Origin: Desulfonauticus submarinus
Lineage (GTDB): Bacteria > Desulfobacterota > Desulfovibrionia > Desulfovibrionales > Desulfonatronovibrionaceae
Length of the DNA: 64,000 nt
Direction: 5' to 3'
Assembly (NCBI RefSeq): GCF_900104045.1
Contig: NZ_FNIN01000001.1
Coordinates: forward strand, 124,001-188,000
Part shown: positions 18,017 through 27,209 of the stretch, piece after piece
Position numbering within the stretch: the stretch's first letter is position 1
Layout of the letters: each line of letters begins with the position of its first letter
The notes under the pieces: generated by a model
The model's database searches: none
Seen by the model: the letters and a program-made list of their open reading frames with translations, nothing else
What the model was told of the DNA's origin: nothing
Translations under genes and position numbers: made by a program

Positions 18017-20026
18017 ATGTTGAAAAAAGATATTTTTTCATATCAAAATAAAAAAATTATACCTCGATATTTACCTGGAACTTATAAAAAAAGAAAATTA
18101 AAAACTTTTCCCAAACAGGACATATTGTCTGTTTGTAGTGGATTAATTGAATCTGTATGCGATGGGTTAGTAATAGTTGATTCTAATTTTAAGATTGTTA
18201 AGACAAATAAAAATTTTTTAAAAATAGTGCAAAAGGATCAGGTTGTTGGAAAATATATTTTTGATATTCTTCCTGACAATACTTTTATTTCTATATTAAA
18301 GAAAAAGTTTAATAACGATACATATTTGGGAGAAAATATTTTTTATTTTAATAAAAGGTCATTTAAGCCAACAATTTCTTTATTAGGAGATAATCTTTAT
18401 GTAATTGTATTGCAAGATTTTACTTTCATCAATACATTTCAAAGTGTTAATAAAAAATTAAAGTCAAGAGAAAAGTGGTATAAAGCTGTTGTTAATAATA
18501 TTCAATCTGGATTGGCAATTGTAGATTATGATACAAGAAAAATTTTAGATATTAACCCAGAGCTAGAGAAAATACTTTTAATAAATAAAAATGATATTAT
18601 AGGAAAATCTTGTTATGATTATTTATGTGGAGGAGATAGAAGAATATGTGCAAATATTTTTGAAAATAATAATTTAGAGTATAATATAGTAGTGAAAAAT
18701 AGAGATGGAAAAGATGTTTATCTTTATAAAAAAGTTACAGCATTAGATATAGAAGGTAAAAAATATATTTTAGAATCTATTGTCGATATTACAGAATTAA
18801 AAAAAGTTGAACAAGAGTATAAAAATATTAGCACACGTCTTAAGATATTATTTAATAGTTTGCCTTTTTTGGTTATAGCTATTGATGTAGAGGATAAGAT
18901 AATAGAATGGAATCCTTTGGCAGAAATTTTATTTGGATTTAAAAGAGAACAAGTAGTAGGGAAAAATTTTTCTGAAATTAAAGATAAAGTGAAATGGAAG
19001 GAAACTTTGAGCTTAAGCCCTAATGAGGATTCTTTTAAGTTAGAGTCGCAAATGGAGGTTCGTTATTTACGTTCTGATGGTAAAAGTGGCTTTTTAGATC
19101 TGCGTTTTATTGATTTTAGAGAACTTCCAGGGGATGGAGATGAAAAAATATTACTTATTGTAGGCAATGATATTACAGAATTTAAAGTTATTCAAAGTCA
19201 ACTTTCTCAAGCTCAAAAGTTGGAAGCCATTGGACAGTTGGCTGCGGGTATAGCTCATGAGATTAATACGCCTGCTCAGTATGTTAGTGATAACTTGTAT
19301 TTTCTTTCAGAAACTTTAGAAGATTTAACTAATTTAATAGAAGATTTACGGCAGTGTTTAACTTCTTCAAAAAATATAGAAGAAAGTAAAAGAATATTAA
19401 AAGAAAAATTAGAATCAATGGATATAGATTTTATTTTAGAAGAATTTCCCAAGGCTATAGAACAGAGCTTGGAGGGAATAAAGAGAATATCTAAGATAGT
19501 ACAATCTATGAAACAATTTGCTCATCCTGGCTCTGGAGAAGAAAAAGTATTTACTAATTTAAATAAAGCTATAGAAAATGCCTCTATTATTACTAAAAAT
19601 ACATGGAAGTATGTAGCTGATTTTGAGTTGGATTTAGAAGAAGATTTACCTTTAGTTAAGTGTTATCCATTTGAAATTAATCAAGTGTTGTTAAATATGA
19701 TTGTTAATGCTGCAGATGCTATAAAAGAAAAAGTAGGAGAAAATGCATCAAAAGGAGATAAAGGAAAGATTAAAATCACTACTCGAAAAGTTGGAGATAG
19801 AGTAAGAATTTTAATTGAAGATACAGGATGTGGAATTCCTGAGGATATTTTGCCTAAGATCTTTGAACCTTTTTTTACTACCAAGGAAGTTGGAAAAGGT
19901 ACGGGACAGGGATTGGCTATCTCTTATAATATTATTGTAGAAAAACATAAGGGATTGCTTAGTGTTCAAAGTGAGGTGAATAAAGGGACAGTTTTTAATA
20001 TAGAAATTCCAATTGATGAGGAGTGA
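18017..20026 (+). CDS. Soluble multi-PAS sensor histidine kinase
   Basis: 669 residues with no membrane segment, so cytoplasmic. Three PAS domains are visible at about 30-140, 155-265 and 272-395. The second contains a cysteine-rich stretch ([20 protein letters not shown]), a pattern known from some redox or metal-linked PAS domains. The dimerisation/phosphoacceptor helix carries His414 ([15 protein letters not shown]). The HATPase domain follows with the N-box [17 protein letters not shown] and G-boxes [11 protein letters not shown] and [11 protein letters not shown]. An autophosphorylating sensor, probably for the two response regulators that follow. The ATG at 18017 is preceded by GAGG. 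Confidence 0.88.
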   Translation: MLKKDIFSYQNKKIIPRYLPGTYKKRKLKTFPKQDILSVCSGLIESVCDGLVIVDSNFKIVKTNKNFLKIVQKDQVVGKYIFDILPDNTFISILKKKFNNDTYLGENIFYFNKRSFKPTISLLGDNLYVIVLQDFTFINTFQSVNKKLKSREKWYKAVVNNIQSGLAIVDYDTRKILDINPELEKILLINKNDIIGKSCYDYLCGGDRRICANIFENNNLEYNIVVKNRDGKDVYLYKKVTALDIEGKKYILESIVDITELKKVEQEYKNISTRLKILFNSLPFLVIAIDVEDKIIEWNPLAEILFGFKREQVVGKNFSEIKDKVKWKETLSLSPNEDSFKLESQMEVRYLRSDGKSGFLDLRFIDFRELPGDGDEKILLIVGNDITEFKVIQSQLSQAQKLEAIGQLAAGIAHEINTPAQYVSDNLYFLSETLEDLTNLIEDLRQCLTSSKNIEESKRILKEKLESMDIDFILEEFPKAIEQSLEGIKRISKIVQSMKQFAHPGSGEEKVFTNLNKAIENASIITKNTWKYVADFELDLEEDLPLVKCYPFEINQVLLNMIVNAADAIKEKVGENASKGDKGKIKITTRKVGDRVRILIEDTGCGIPEDILPKIFEPFFTTKEVGKGTGQGLAISYNIIVEKHKGLLSVQSEVNKGTVFNIEIPIDEE

Positions 20027-20027
20027 T

Positions 20028-21218
20028 ATGGGTAGACCTAGAATTATATTTGTTGATGACGAAGTTAATGTATTAAATGCCTTAAAAAGGAGTTTATTTT
20101 CTTTACGTAAAACGTTGGATATGGTTTTTGAAAATGTTCCAGAAAAGGCTGTGCAAAAGTTAAAAACAGAACATTTTGATATTATTGCTACAGATATGAG
20201 AATGCCAAAAGTAGATGGTAGTGCAATTTTAAGAGTAGCAAGTGAATTGCAACCTCAGGCTCTTAGGATTGTTATTTCTGGTTATTCAGAAGAGGAAACT
20301 ATTTTAAAAACAGTGGGATTGGCACATCAATTTTTGGCTAAGCCTGTATCTCCAGAGGAATTAAAAAAGGTTATAAAAAGAGGTTTTGCTATTAAAGATA
20401 TTGTGGAAAACGAGGATATTAGAAAATTAGTAGGTAAATTAGAAACAATTCCTTCTGTACCAAAGGTTTATAATGAATTAGTAAAAGCATTAAATTCTAA
20501 TAAAGCTACACCTAAAATGCTGGCTCAAATTATTATGCAAGATGTGGGACTAAGTAGTAAAATTTTACAGTTAGTTAATTCTGCATTCTTTGGGCTGTTA
20601 AGAAAAGTTAGAAGCATTGAGGAAGCTGTAGTTTTTCTTGGAATAGATACTATTAGGTCATTAGTTTTAGGTGTAAATTTGTTCAAAACCATGCAAAATG
20701 TAAGTATTAATGGGTTCTCTTTGTCTAAAAGAATAGTGCATTGTTTGAATGTGGCTTCTCTAGCTAGACAGATTGTGTTAAAAGAAAATTTAGAAAATGT
20801 AGAATTGGATGATGTTTTTTTAGCAGGTTTAGTTCATGACTGTGGTTTAGTGATTTTAATAGAGAATTTTCCAGATTTATATAGAAAGGTTCTTAAATTA
20901 TCTGAAGAAAAAAAGCTCCCTCTTTTTAAAAGTGAAAGATATATTTTTGGGGTAAGCCATGCAGAGGTCGGAGGATACTTGTTGGCAATGTGGGGATTAC
21001 CTGAAAACATTGTACGGGCTGTATGTTTTCATCATGAGCCCTTGAAAGATTGTTTTAATTATATTAATTGTACTGTGGTTTTACATATTGCCGATGCTTT
21101 AGTAGAAAAATTAGATGGAGACTTTTCTAGTTCTTTAAATAAAGAAGTGATTCAAAAATTTTCTTTACAAGATAAGATAAAAGAATTTTTAGGTTTATTG
21201 AAAGGAGAAGATGAATGA
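20028..21218 (+). CDS. Response regulator with HDOD output domain
   Basis: 396 residues. The ATG at 20028 follows GAGGAG (20018-20023) and starts one base after the kinase stop; an earlier ATG at 20013 lies inside the kinase gene. The receiver domain (1-120) has the acidic pair Asp10/Asp11, phosphoacceptor Asp56 (ATDMRMP), VISGYS and Lys in LAKPVSP. From about residue 135 there is an HDOD domain (SVPKVYNELVKALNS, VGLSSKILQLVNSAFFG, HDCGLVILIENFPD, FHHEPLKD). HDOD proteins link two-component input to cyclic-nucleotide, chemotaxis or motility output; the target is unknown. The overlap with the next gene is ATGA. Confidence 0.87.
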   Translation: MGRPRIIFVDDEVNVLNALKRSLFSLRKTLDMVFENVPEKAVQKLKTEHFDIIATDMRMPKVDGSAILRVASELQPQALRIVISGYSEEETILKTVGLAHQFLAKPVSPEELKKVIKRGFAIKDIVENEDIRKLVGKLETIPSVPKVYNELVKALNSNKATPKMLAQIIMQDVGLSSKILQLVNSAFFGLLRKVRSIEEAVVFLGIDTIRSLVLGVNLFKTMQNVSINGFSLSKRIVHCLNVASLARQIVLKENLENVELDDVFLAGLVHDCGLVILIENFPDLYRKVLKLSEEKKLPLFKSERYIFGVSHAEVGGYLLAMWGLPENIVRAVCFHHEPLKDCFNYINCTVVLHIADALVEKLDGDFSSSLNKEVIQKFSLQDKIKEFLGLLKGEDE

Positions 21219-22411
21219 TTCTAGAAAAGATTTTGTTTGTAGATGATGATACTAAAATTTTAGATGGATTTAGAAGAACGCTTAGAAAAAAATTTAGGGT
21301 GGAAACTGCTGTAAATGGAATGCAAGCATTAAAAATTCTAAATAAAGATAAAAATCCTTATGCAGTAGTAGTTGCTGATTTAAAAATGCCTCAAATGAAT
21401 GGATTAGAATTTTTAGTAAGAGTAAAGGAACTTTTTCCTTCTATAGTGAGAATGATGCTTACTGGCCATGGTGATTTAGATGATGCTATTCAAGCTATAA
21501 ATAGTGGGGAAGTTTTTCGTTTTTTAGTAAAGCCAGTAAAGCCAAAAGATTTAGAACAAGCTCTTTTAGATGGAGTAAAATATTATAGATTGCAAAAAAC
21601 AGAAAAAGAACTTTTAGAAAAGACTTTAAAAGGAGTAATTGATATTTTAGTAGATATTTTGAATATGACCAATGATGAGGCCTTAGGAAGAGCATCTAGG
21701 ATAAAGAGATATGTGCGAGATGTGGCTATTACTTTAGGAGAGATAGATATTTGGAAATACGAAACAGCAGCTCTTTTATCTCAAATAGGATGTATTATTT
21801 TACCTCCTGAGGTTATAAAAAAAGTGAGAACAGGAGAAAGATTAGAAGGAGAAGAGTACCAACTTTATATGCAGCATCCTTTTATTGCCTCAGATTTATT
21901 AAAAAAAATTCCTAGGATGGAAGAGGTAGCAGAAATTATAGCTTATCAACAAAAAAATTATGATGGAACAGGTTTCCCCCTAGACCCCCTTAGAGGAGAT
22001 AAGATTCCTTTAGGAGCAAGGATTTTAAGATTTGTATTAGATTTTGACTTGCATATTTTAAGAGAAAAGAGCAAGAAAAAAGCCTTAAATAAAATGCTTG
22101 AGCATAAATCTCGTTATGATCCAAAAGTTTTTAAAGCATTTTTAGAAGTAGTCAATTTAGATGACGAATATAAAGTAAGGGTTGTTACAGTAGAGGAAGT
22201 TATTCCATATATGATTTTTATAGAAGATATTTATAGTTTAAATGGAATGCTACTTTTAAAAAAAGGTCATGAAGTTACGCCTGCTTTAGCAGAAAAGTTA
22301 AGATTTTTAGATAAGACCTATGGAATTAAGCAACCCCTAAAGGTTTTAGTCCCTCCGAAGTTTTTAATAGAAAAGAGAACAGGAGCCCTTACAAAAGGTT
22401 CAAGTGGATAA
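21215..22411 (+). CDS. Response regulator with degenerate HD-GYP domain
   Basis: 398 residues. The receiver has Asp10-12, phosphoacceptor Asp55 (VADLKMP), MLTGHGD and LVKPVKP. From about residue 135 the sequence follows the HD-GYP c-di-GMP phosphodiesterase pattern (QHPFIASDLL, YDGTGFPLDPLRGDKIPLGARIL). The metal-binding HD dyad is replaced by Ser189-Gln190 (ALLSQIGCIILPPEV) and the HHE of HHExxDGxGYP by YQQ. The fold is probably kept but phosphodiesterase activity is unlikely; it may bind a ligand or a partner instead. A short C-terminal domain (from about residue 325) follows. The start overlaps the HDOD gene stop by four bases, so it belongs to the same operon. Confidence 0.83.
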   Translation: MILEKILFVDDDTKILDGFRRTLRKKFRVETAVNGMQALKILNKDKNPYAVVVADLKMPQMNGLEFLVRVKELFPSIVRMMLTGHGDLDDAIQAINSGEVFRFLVKPVKPKDLEQALLDGVKYYRLQKTEKELLEKTLKGVIDILVDILNMTNDEALGRASRIKRYVRDVAITLGEIDIWKYETAALLSQIGCIILPPEVIKKVRTGERLEGEEYQLYMQHPFIASDLLKKIPRMEEVAEIIAYQQKNYDGTGFPLDPLRGDKIPLGARILRFVLDFDLHILREKSKKKALNKMLEHKSRYDPKVFKAFLEVVNLDDEYKVRVVTVEEVIPYMIFIEDIYSLNGMLLLKKGHEVTPALAEKLRFLDKTYGIKQPLKVLVPPKFLIEKRTGALTKGSSG

Positions 22412-23621
22412 AATAGTCAACAGAGTAAAATTAAAACAGCGTTCTATTTTAAGTTGGTGTTTATATGATTTTGCTAATTCTTCTTACTCTGCTGTTATTA
22501 TTGCTGTAATTTTTCCTGTTTTTTTTGTTTCCCATATTGTGGGAGGACCTAGGGGCGATTTATTATGGGGTAGAGCCATTTCTCTAAGCATGTTTGTAAG
22601 TGCTATTTTAGCTCCTATTTTAGGAGCTATTGCTGATTTCTGTAAAATCAAAAAATTTTTTTTTATCGGATTTACTCTGTTAGGAAGTTTGATTGTATGT
22701 TGCATGTCTTTTTTACAAGCAGGTGATATTTATTGGGCTTTTTGGTTAATAGTTTCAAGTAATATTTTTTTTGAATCTAGTTTAATCTTTTATAATTCGT
22801 TTTTGCTAGATATATCTTCATATGAAGTGCGAGGTAGAGTCTCTAGTTGGGGATTTGGCTTAGGATATATTGGTTCTATTTTCGCTTTATCTATAGGCTT
22901 ATATTGGATAAAAAGGGATTTAATTTTTTTCACATGGTTAAGTACAGGGCTTTTTTGGCTTATTTTCTCTTTTCCTGCCTTTATTTTTTTACCTAAAGAT
23001 ACAAATAGAGTTCAAATCTATCACGGAATTAAGAAAGGAATTAATTTATTTAAAGAAGCAGTAAAAAGTGTTTTTATTAATAAAAATTTATTGAAATTTT
23101 TATTAGCTTATTTTTTATATATAGATGCAATTAATACTATCATAGTATTTTCTAGTATATTTGCTTCATCAAGTTTAAAAATGTCTCTTACTGAATTAAT
23201 TTTTTTGTATATAGTTGTCCAATTAAGTGCTGCTATAGGTTCATTTCTCTTGTCAAAATATATTGATATTAAAGGTCCAAAAATTATTATAAGTTATTTA
23301 TTAGTTTTTTGGTGTTTAGTTATCATAGGTGTATATTTTGTGAATAATAAAGATCTATTTTTTCTTTTAGCTTGTATAGCTGGTTTTGGATTAGGAAGTA
23401 TTCAATCTAGTTCTAGAGCTATGTTTAGTTATTTTATTCCAAAAGGAGAAGAATGTAAATTTTTTGGTTTTTATGGATTTATTGGCAAGTCATCTGCGAT
23501 TATAGGACCGTTAGTTTTTGGTCTAATATCATATTATACATCAAATCAACGTTTTGCTGTGTTGAGTTTGTTAGTTTTTATTATTTTAGGTCTTTTATTT
23601 ATAAATTTAATAGATGAATGA
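22404..23621 (+). CDS. MFS transporter, UMF1/Atg22-like family
   Basis: 405 residues with about twelve hydrophobic segments, starting at a GTG eight bases inside the previous gene. The N-terminal CLYDFANSSYSAVIIAVIFP matches the YDFANSxxxxxI hallmark of the UMF1 family, which is related to the yeast vacuolar amino-acid effluxer Atg22. GLGSIQSSSRAMFSYFIP is a second family signature in the C-terminal half. Family members are thought to export small solutes; no substrate can be assigned. It ends 127 bases before cheX, with a 7-bp inverted repeat (TTTTAGA...TCTAAAA, 23700-23721) in the gap. Confidence 0.85.
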   Translation: MDKIVNRVKLKQRSILSWCLYDFANSSYSAVIIAVIFPVFFVSHIVGGPRGDLLWGRAISLSMFVSAILAPILGAIADFCKIKKFFFIGFTLLGSLIVCCMSFLQAGDIYWAFWLIVSSNIFFESSLIFYNSFLLDISSYEVRGRVSSWGFGLGYIGSIFALSIGLYWIKRDLIFFTWLSTGLFWLIFSFPAFIFLPKDTNRVQIYHGIKKGINLFKEAVKSVFINKNLLKFLLAYFLYIDAINTIIVFSSIFASSSLKMSLTELIFLYIVVQLSAAIGSFLLSKYIDIKGPKIIISYLLVFWCLVIIGVYFVNNKDLFFLLACIAGFGLGSIQSSSRAMFSYFIPKGEECKFFGFYGFIGKSSAIIGPLVFGLISYYTSNQRFAVLSLLVFIILGLLFINLIDE

Positions 23622-23754
23622 TATAGTCAATTTGTGTTGTTTATTTTTAAAATGGTCTCATGAAAAATAAGTAAATTTAATTGAAATAAAATCTGGATTT
23701 TTTAGATAGGATTGTCTAAAATGCATTTAAAAGATTGAGTTAAGAGGGATGCTC

Positions 23755-24231
23755 ATGGAAGATAAGGTTAAGCAGGTAGTAAAAAAAGTAGTAGATGCTG
23801 TTACAAATGTACTTGGCACTATGGCTATGGTTGAAGTAAAAGTTGGAAAGCCATATTTAAAAAAAGAAAATTCAGCTCATGGAGATATTTCAGGTATTAT
23901 TGGTTTTTCTAGTCCGAATGGTAAAAATAAAGGAAGTATGTCAGTAACTTTTACTGAACAGAGTGCTTTGGGTGTTATAGGGCAAATGTTAGGCGAGGAG
24001 TTTACTGAATTAAATAAAGATGTGATAGACGCAGTTGGTGAGCTTACTAATATGATTTCAGGTCAAGCTCGTAGAGGTATGGATGAAATTGGTATGACTT
24101 TTGAAGCTGGAATTCCTTCTGTAGTGACGGGGAAAAATCATAGTATTAGTCATGTCTCTAATTCCGCTATTTTAGCTATACCATTTGAAAGCCAGTTTGG
24201 ACCAATTATTGTTGAAATTTGTTTTGCTTAG
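23755..24231 (+). CDS. cheX: CheX-type chemotaxis CheY-phosphatase
   Basis: 158 residues from the ATG at 23755, seven bases after AGAGGG; the ATG at 23749 abuts that site and is less likely. The protein carries the CheC/CheX/FliY active-site pattern ExxN (Glu96 and Asn99 in DAVGELTNMISG). The rest matches the CheX fold (GIIGFSSPNG, GSMSVTF, FGPIIVEICF). CheX dephosphorylates CheY-like receivers, so it could reset the two response regulators upstream or flagellar CheY elsewhere (inference). It ends at a strong bidirectional terminator. Confidence 0.88.
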   Translation: MEDKVKQVVKKVVDAVTNVLGTMAMVEVKVGKPYLKKENSAHGDISGIIGFSSPNGKNKGSMSVTFTEQSALGVIGQMLGEEFTELNKDVIDAVGELTNMISGQARRGMDEIGMTFEAGIPSVVTGKNHSISHVSNSAILAIPFESQFGPIIVEICFA

Positions 24232-24245
24232 TTAATTTAAAAAAC

Positions 24246-24278
24246 AAAAAGGCAGTGAAAACCACTGCCTTTTTGTTT
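24246..24278. terminator. Bidirectional Rho-independent terminator between cheX and the metallo-hydrolase gene
   Basis: AAAAAGGCAGTG (24246-24257) pairs with CACTGCCTTTTT (24263-24274) around AAAAC. Runs of A before and T after give a U-tract in either direction. It serves two convergent genes. Confidence 0.9.
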
Positions 24279-24973
24279 TAAGATAATTTTATTATTTCTT
24301 CTACGTTAGCTTCTATTAATTGAGTATTAGGTGCATATTGAGTTAAGTATTTTTTAAATGCATCTGTATTTTGCTCTAAAACAGGAAATGATCCCCAATG
24401 CATTGGAATTACATTTTTACATTTAAGCATTTTACAAGCATAAGCTGCCTGTTTAGGATCCATTGTAAATGTTCCACCAATAGGAAGCAAAGCTAAATCA
24501 ATATTATATAATTCTCCCCAAATGTTCATGCTATTAAAAATTCCTGTATCTCCAGCATGATATATAGTATATCCATTTTCAAGTTGAACTATAAATCCAA
24601 CAGGATTTCCTTTTTCCGAAGAATGAAATGCTTGGGTCATAGTAATTTGAATATCTTTGAATTTTACTGTGCCTCCAATATTAAAGCCAATTCCATTTAA
24701 AATTTGCTCGGTTGGAACACCTTGAGAGGCACAAGCATTGGCTATTTCTACAATAGTTCCCAAGTGGGCTTTAAAGTGCTTACATATTTCTATTGCTTGT
24801 CCTAAGTGGTCTGCATGATCATGGGTTACTAGAACTAAATCTACTTTTTTTAAATCTTTAAATCCTATTTTAGCTGCAGGATTGCCTTCAAACCATGGAT
24901 CAATTAAAATATTAAGATTAGGAGTAATTATTTCAAAATTTGCATGACCATGCCATATTATTTGGTTAGACAT
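24278..24973 (-). CDS. UPF0173-family metallo-beta-lactamase-fold hydrolase
   Basis: 231 residues. The metal motif THDHADHLGQ (HxHxDH form) near residue 50, WHGHANFEI at the N-terminus, the AGDTGIF segment and the final IPMHWGSFP are the hallmarks of the YtkL/UPF0173 group of predicted metal-dependent hydrolases. Substrate unknown. AAGGAGGGA stands just upstream of the ATG at 24973. It follows ubiX by 20 bases on the same strand and is probably co-transcribed with it. Confidence 0.9.
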   Translation of the reverse strand: MSNQIIWHGHANFEIITPNLNILIDPWFEGNPAAKIGFKDLKKVDLVLVTHDHADHLGQAIEICKHFKAHLGTIVEIANACASQGVPTEQILNGIGFNIGGTVKFKDIQITMTQAFHSSEKGNPVGFIVQLENGYTIYHAGDTGIFNSMNIWGELYNIDLALLPIGGTFTMDPKQAAYACKMLKCKNVIPMHWGSFPVLEQNTDAFKKYLTQYAPNTQLIEANVEEIIKLS

Positions 24974-24993
24974 TTTATCCCTCCTTGTTAAAA

Positions 24994-25575
24994 TTAGAAA
25001 TTTTTAAATAATTTTTTATCGCCCCATCTGGGAGAGAGATTATGTTCTATTTGTAAATGGTCAAGCACTTTCGCAACAAGTTGATTAATTAGGTCAGAAA
25101 TAGTTTTAGGTTTAGTATAAAAATTAGGACAAGGAGGTAAAATGGTTGCCCCTGCTTGTTTTAATTGCATCATGTTTTTGAGGTGAATTAAATTAAGTGG
25201 GGTTTCTCTGGGCACAAGGATTAATTTTTTTTCTTCTTTTAAACAAACATCAGCGGCTCTATGAATAAGATTGTTTCCAATACCCATTGCAATATATCCT
25301 AAGGTAGCCATTGAACATGGAATTATTACCATTCCGTTATGTTGCCATGAGCCGCTTGCCATAGGGGCTTCTAATTGATTTTCTGAGTATAAATTGTATT
25401 TAGAAAACTTTTGTTTCCAGTTAGGTATCTCTAAATCAAGAACTTTTTTTCCTGCATTAGAGATTATTATAAATGTACTGATATTTTTATGCTGGTTTAA
25501 GGTTTCTACTAACTTTAAGCCATAAATTACCCCACTTGCGCCTGTAATAGCTATAATTATTTTTTTTTGCTTCAT
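24994..25575 (-). CDS. ubiX: Flavin prenyltransferase UbiX
   Basis: 193 residues, normal length. UbiX joins dimethylallyl phosphate to FMN to make the prenylated flavin cofactor of UbiD-type decarboxylases. Seen: the N-terminal FMN loop ITGASGVIYGLKL, MASGSWQHNGMVIIPCSMATLGYIA, NLIHRAADVCLKE and LVPRETPLNLIHL, all family signatures. No UbiD partner lies in the window. In an anaerobe it may serve menaquinone synthesis or aromatic acid decarboxylation. Confidence 0.93.
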   Translation of the reverse strand: MKQKKIIIAITGASGVIYGLKLVETLNQHKNISTFIIISNAGKKVLDLEIPNWKQKFSKYNLYSENQLEAPMASGSWQHNGMVIIPCSMATLGYIAMGIGNNLIHRAADVCLKEEKKLILVPRETPLNLIHLKNMMQLKQAGATILPPCPNFYTKPKTISDLINQLVAKVLDHLQIEHNLSPRWGDKKLFKNF

Positions 25576-25605
25576 ATTTAAAAAATTTAGGTCAATCTTT
25601 ATTTC

Positions 25606-25635
25606 TTGACAAGAGATTTTATTGAGACATAGAAA
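25606..25635 (+). promoter_or_regulatory. Probable promoter of tRNA-Arg
   Basis: TTGACA (25606-25611) is a perfect -35 hexamer. TAGAAA (25630-25635) follows after 18 bases, about 14 bases before the mature tRNA 5' end. The position is right for a short tRNA transcript starting near 25642. Confidence 0.55.
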
Positions 25636-25648
25636 GAGCTTTCTTAAA

Positions 25649-25725
<77 letters not shown>

Positions 25726-25727
25726 AA

Positions 25728-26978
25728 TTAACTTATTCCTAATCTTTTCATTTTTTTTCGAAGTCCTTCTCTGCTTATTCCTAATCTCTTGGCAGCTTCT
25801 GTTTTATTTCCTTGGGTACTTTCTAAAACCTGTTGAATAAGGATTTTTTCAGCTTCCTTAAGAGTTAAGTTATTATGATGGCTCATAAGTTGAAGTGGGT
25901 TGCTATTTTCTTGAGAGATGGTGATTTTTTCTGATAGATCTTTTACATCAATTGTTTCTGTATCACTCAATACAATAGCTCTTTCAATTTCATTTTTGAG
26001 CTCTCTTACATTACCAGGCCAACTATAATTTAAAAGAGCTTGTTTGGCTTGAGGAGTAAGGTTTTTTACTTTTAATCCTAATTGCTTGCAGGTGTTTTCT
26101 AAAAAAAATTTTATTAAAAGAGGAATATCATCGGGTCTTTCTCTGAGAGGTGGAATGTGAATATGGATTACATTCAATCTATAAAATAAGTCTTCTCTAA
26201 AGGATCCTTTTTTAATCTCTTTTTCTAAATTTTTGTTAGTGGCTGCAATGATTCTTGCTTGGACAGGAATAGGCCTTTTCCCTCCAATAGGAGTGATTTT
26301 TTTTTCTTCCAAAGCTCTTAATAATTTTGCTTGATTAGAAAGACTTAAATCACCTATTTCGTCTAAGAAAATAGTCCCTTTTTTAGCAAGAACTAATTTC
26401 CCTTCTCTTTTATCTACACCAGTTGCTACACCTTTTTCTATTCCAAATAATTCAGCCTCAATTAAATCTTTAGGTAAGGCTGAACAATTAATAGCAATAA
26501 AAGGATGATTTGCTCTTATACTAGAATAGTGGAAGGCATTAGCTATAACTTCTTTTCCTGTTCCTGTTTCTCCTGTAAGCAAGACAGGAAAAGGGGTATT
26601 AGCAGTTTTTTTAATTTTCTCTATAATATTTAAAACAGCTTTAGATTTGCCAATAATGTTTTGAAAAGAAAATTTTTGGTGAAGTTTTTGCTTTAATTCA
26701 GCATTTTCGTCTTTGAGTTGTTGATGAGCTTTTATGAGGTCTTGTTGTGTTTGCCTGAGTTGATCAATAATAGTTTCTAAATGAAATTCTCTTGCTTCTA
26801 CTTTTACCAACATTAAACCAAAAGATTCTGCTAGCCTCGCTATGGGTTTGGGATAATTATTAAAATTAGTCATTTCAAAAAGTTGTTTAGCATATTCATA
26901 GTTTCCATTAGCAATGCTTTCACATATTTCAATAAGATTGTTGTAAAAGTTTTTTTCTTCTAAATGATTTCCTATCAT
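25728..26978 (-). CDS. Sigma-54-dependent transcriptional activator with atypical GAFTGA loop, likely T6SS regulator
   Basis: 416 residues. A helical and coiled N-terminal region (1-105, no recognised sensor domain) precedes the AAA+ domain with Walker A GETGTGKE (137-144) and Walker B GTIFLDEIGD. A Fis-type helix-turn-helix ends the protein (GNKTEAAKRLGISREGLRKK). The sigma-54-contacting GAFTGA loop reads GVATGV (183-188), losing the usual phenylalanine; the sequence around it (EKGVATGVDKREGKL) is otherwise collinear with the family. The gene is divergent from the T6SS operon, whose upstream region holds a good -24/-12 element, so it most likely controls that operon (inference), as VasH does in Vibrio. 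Confidence 0.88.
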   Translation of the reverse strand: MIGNHLEEKNFYNNLIEICESIANGNYEYAKQLFEMTNFNNYPKPIARLAESFGLMLVKVEAREFHLETIIDQLRQTQQDLIKAHQQLKDENAELKQKLHQKFSFQNIIGKSKAVLNIIEKIKKTANTPFPVLLTGETGTGKEVIANAFHYSSIRANHPFIAINCSALPKDLIEAELFGIEKGVATGVDKREGKLVLAKKGTIFLDEIGDLSLSNQAKLLRALEEKKITPIGGKRPIPVQARIIAATNKNLEKEIKKGSFREDLFYRLNVIHIHIPPLRERPDDIPLLIKFFLENTCKQLGLKVKNLTPQAKQALLNYSWPGNVRELKNEIERAIVLSDTETIDVKDLSEKITISQENSNPLQLMSHHNNLTLKEAEKILIQQVLESTQGNKTEAAKRLGISREGLRKKMKRLGIS

Positions 26979-27015
26979 AGCAATTATCCTCTTTTTGTTT
27001 AAGAAGAAATATTAC

Positions 27016-27049
27016 CAACAATGTTGTCTAAAAAGCAAATTTTTTTTGC
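27016..27049. promoter_or_regulatory. Two small palindromes: possible activator-binding sites
   Basis: CAACA-A-TGTTG (27016-27026) and GCAAA-N5-TTTGC (27035-27049) lie 43 to 77 bases upstream of the -24 GG of the T6SS promoter candidate. That distance suits an enhancer for the divergent sigma-54 activator. The arms are short and the DNA is AT-rich, so this is tentative. Confidence 0.3.
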
Positions 27050-27089
27050 ACCTCAAATAGAAACCCCCTTTAATTATTTAAGAAATTTT

Positions 27090-27107
27090 TTGGTCTGTTT
27101 TTTGCTG
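27090..27107 (+). promoter_or_regulatory. Sigma-54 (-24/-12) promoter candidate of the T6SS operon
   Basis: TTGGTCTGTTTTTTGCTG carries the invariant GG (27092-27093) and GC (27104-27105) exactly ten bases apart, as in the consensus TTGGCACG-N4-TTGCA. The predicted start of transcription is near 27117, giving a leader of about 93 bases before tssJ. A divergently encoded sigma-54 activator strengthens the call. Confidence 0.6.
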
Positions 27108-27140
27108 TGTTTTTTTAGCAAGCTATAAAAAAATCTTAAC

Positions 27141-27168
27141 TTGACTTTTATTTATATTTTGCAATAAT
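27141..27168 (+). promoter_or_regulatory. Alternative sigma-70-type promoter before tssJ
   Basis: TTGACT (27141-27146), a 16-base spacer and AATAAT (27163-27168) lie downstream of the -24/-12 element. Five of six positions match in each hexamer, but the spacer is one base short of the optimum. It could give basal expression. Confidence 0.35.
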
Positions 27169-27209
27169 CATCTGTAATAATAGAAAAAAAGGAGTTTTAT
27201 TTTTTTAAA

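Noticed and set aside
24278-24973. Beta-lactamase resistance gene
   Set aside because: The metallo-beta-lactamase fold is generic; signature segments match the UPF0173 hydrolase group.
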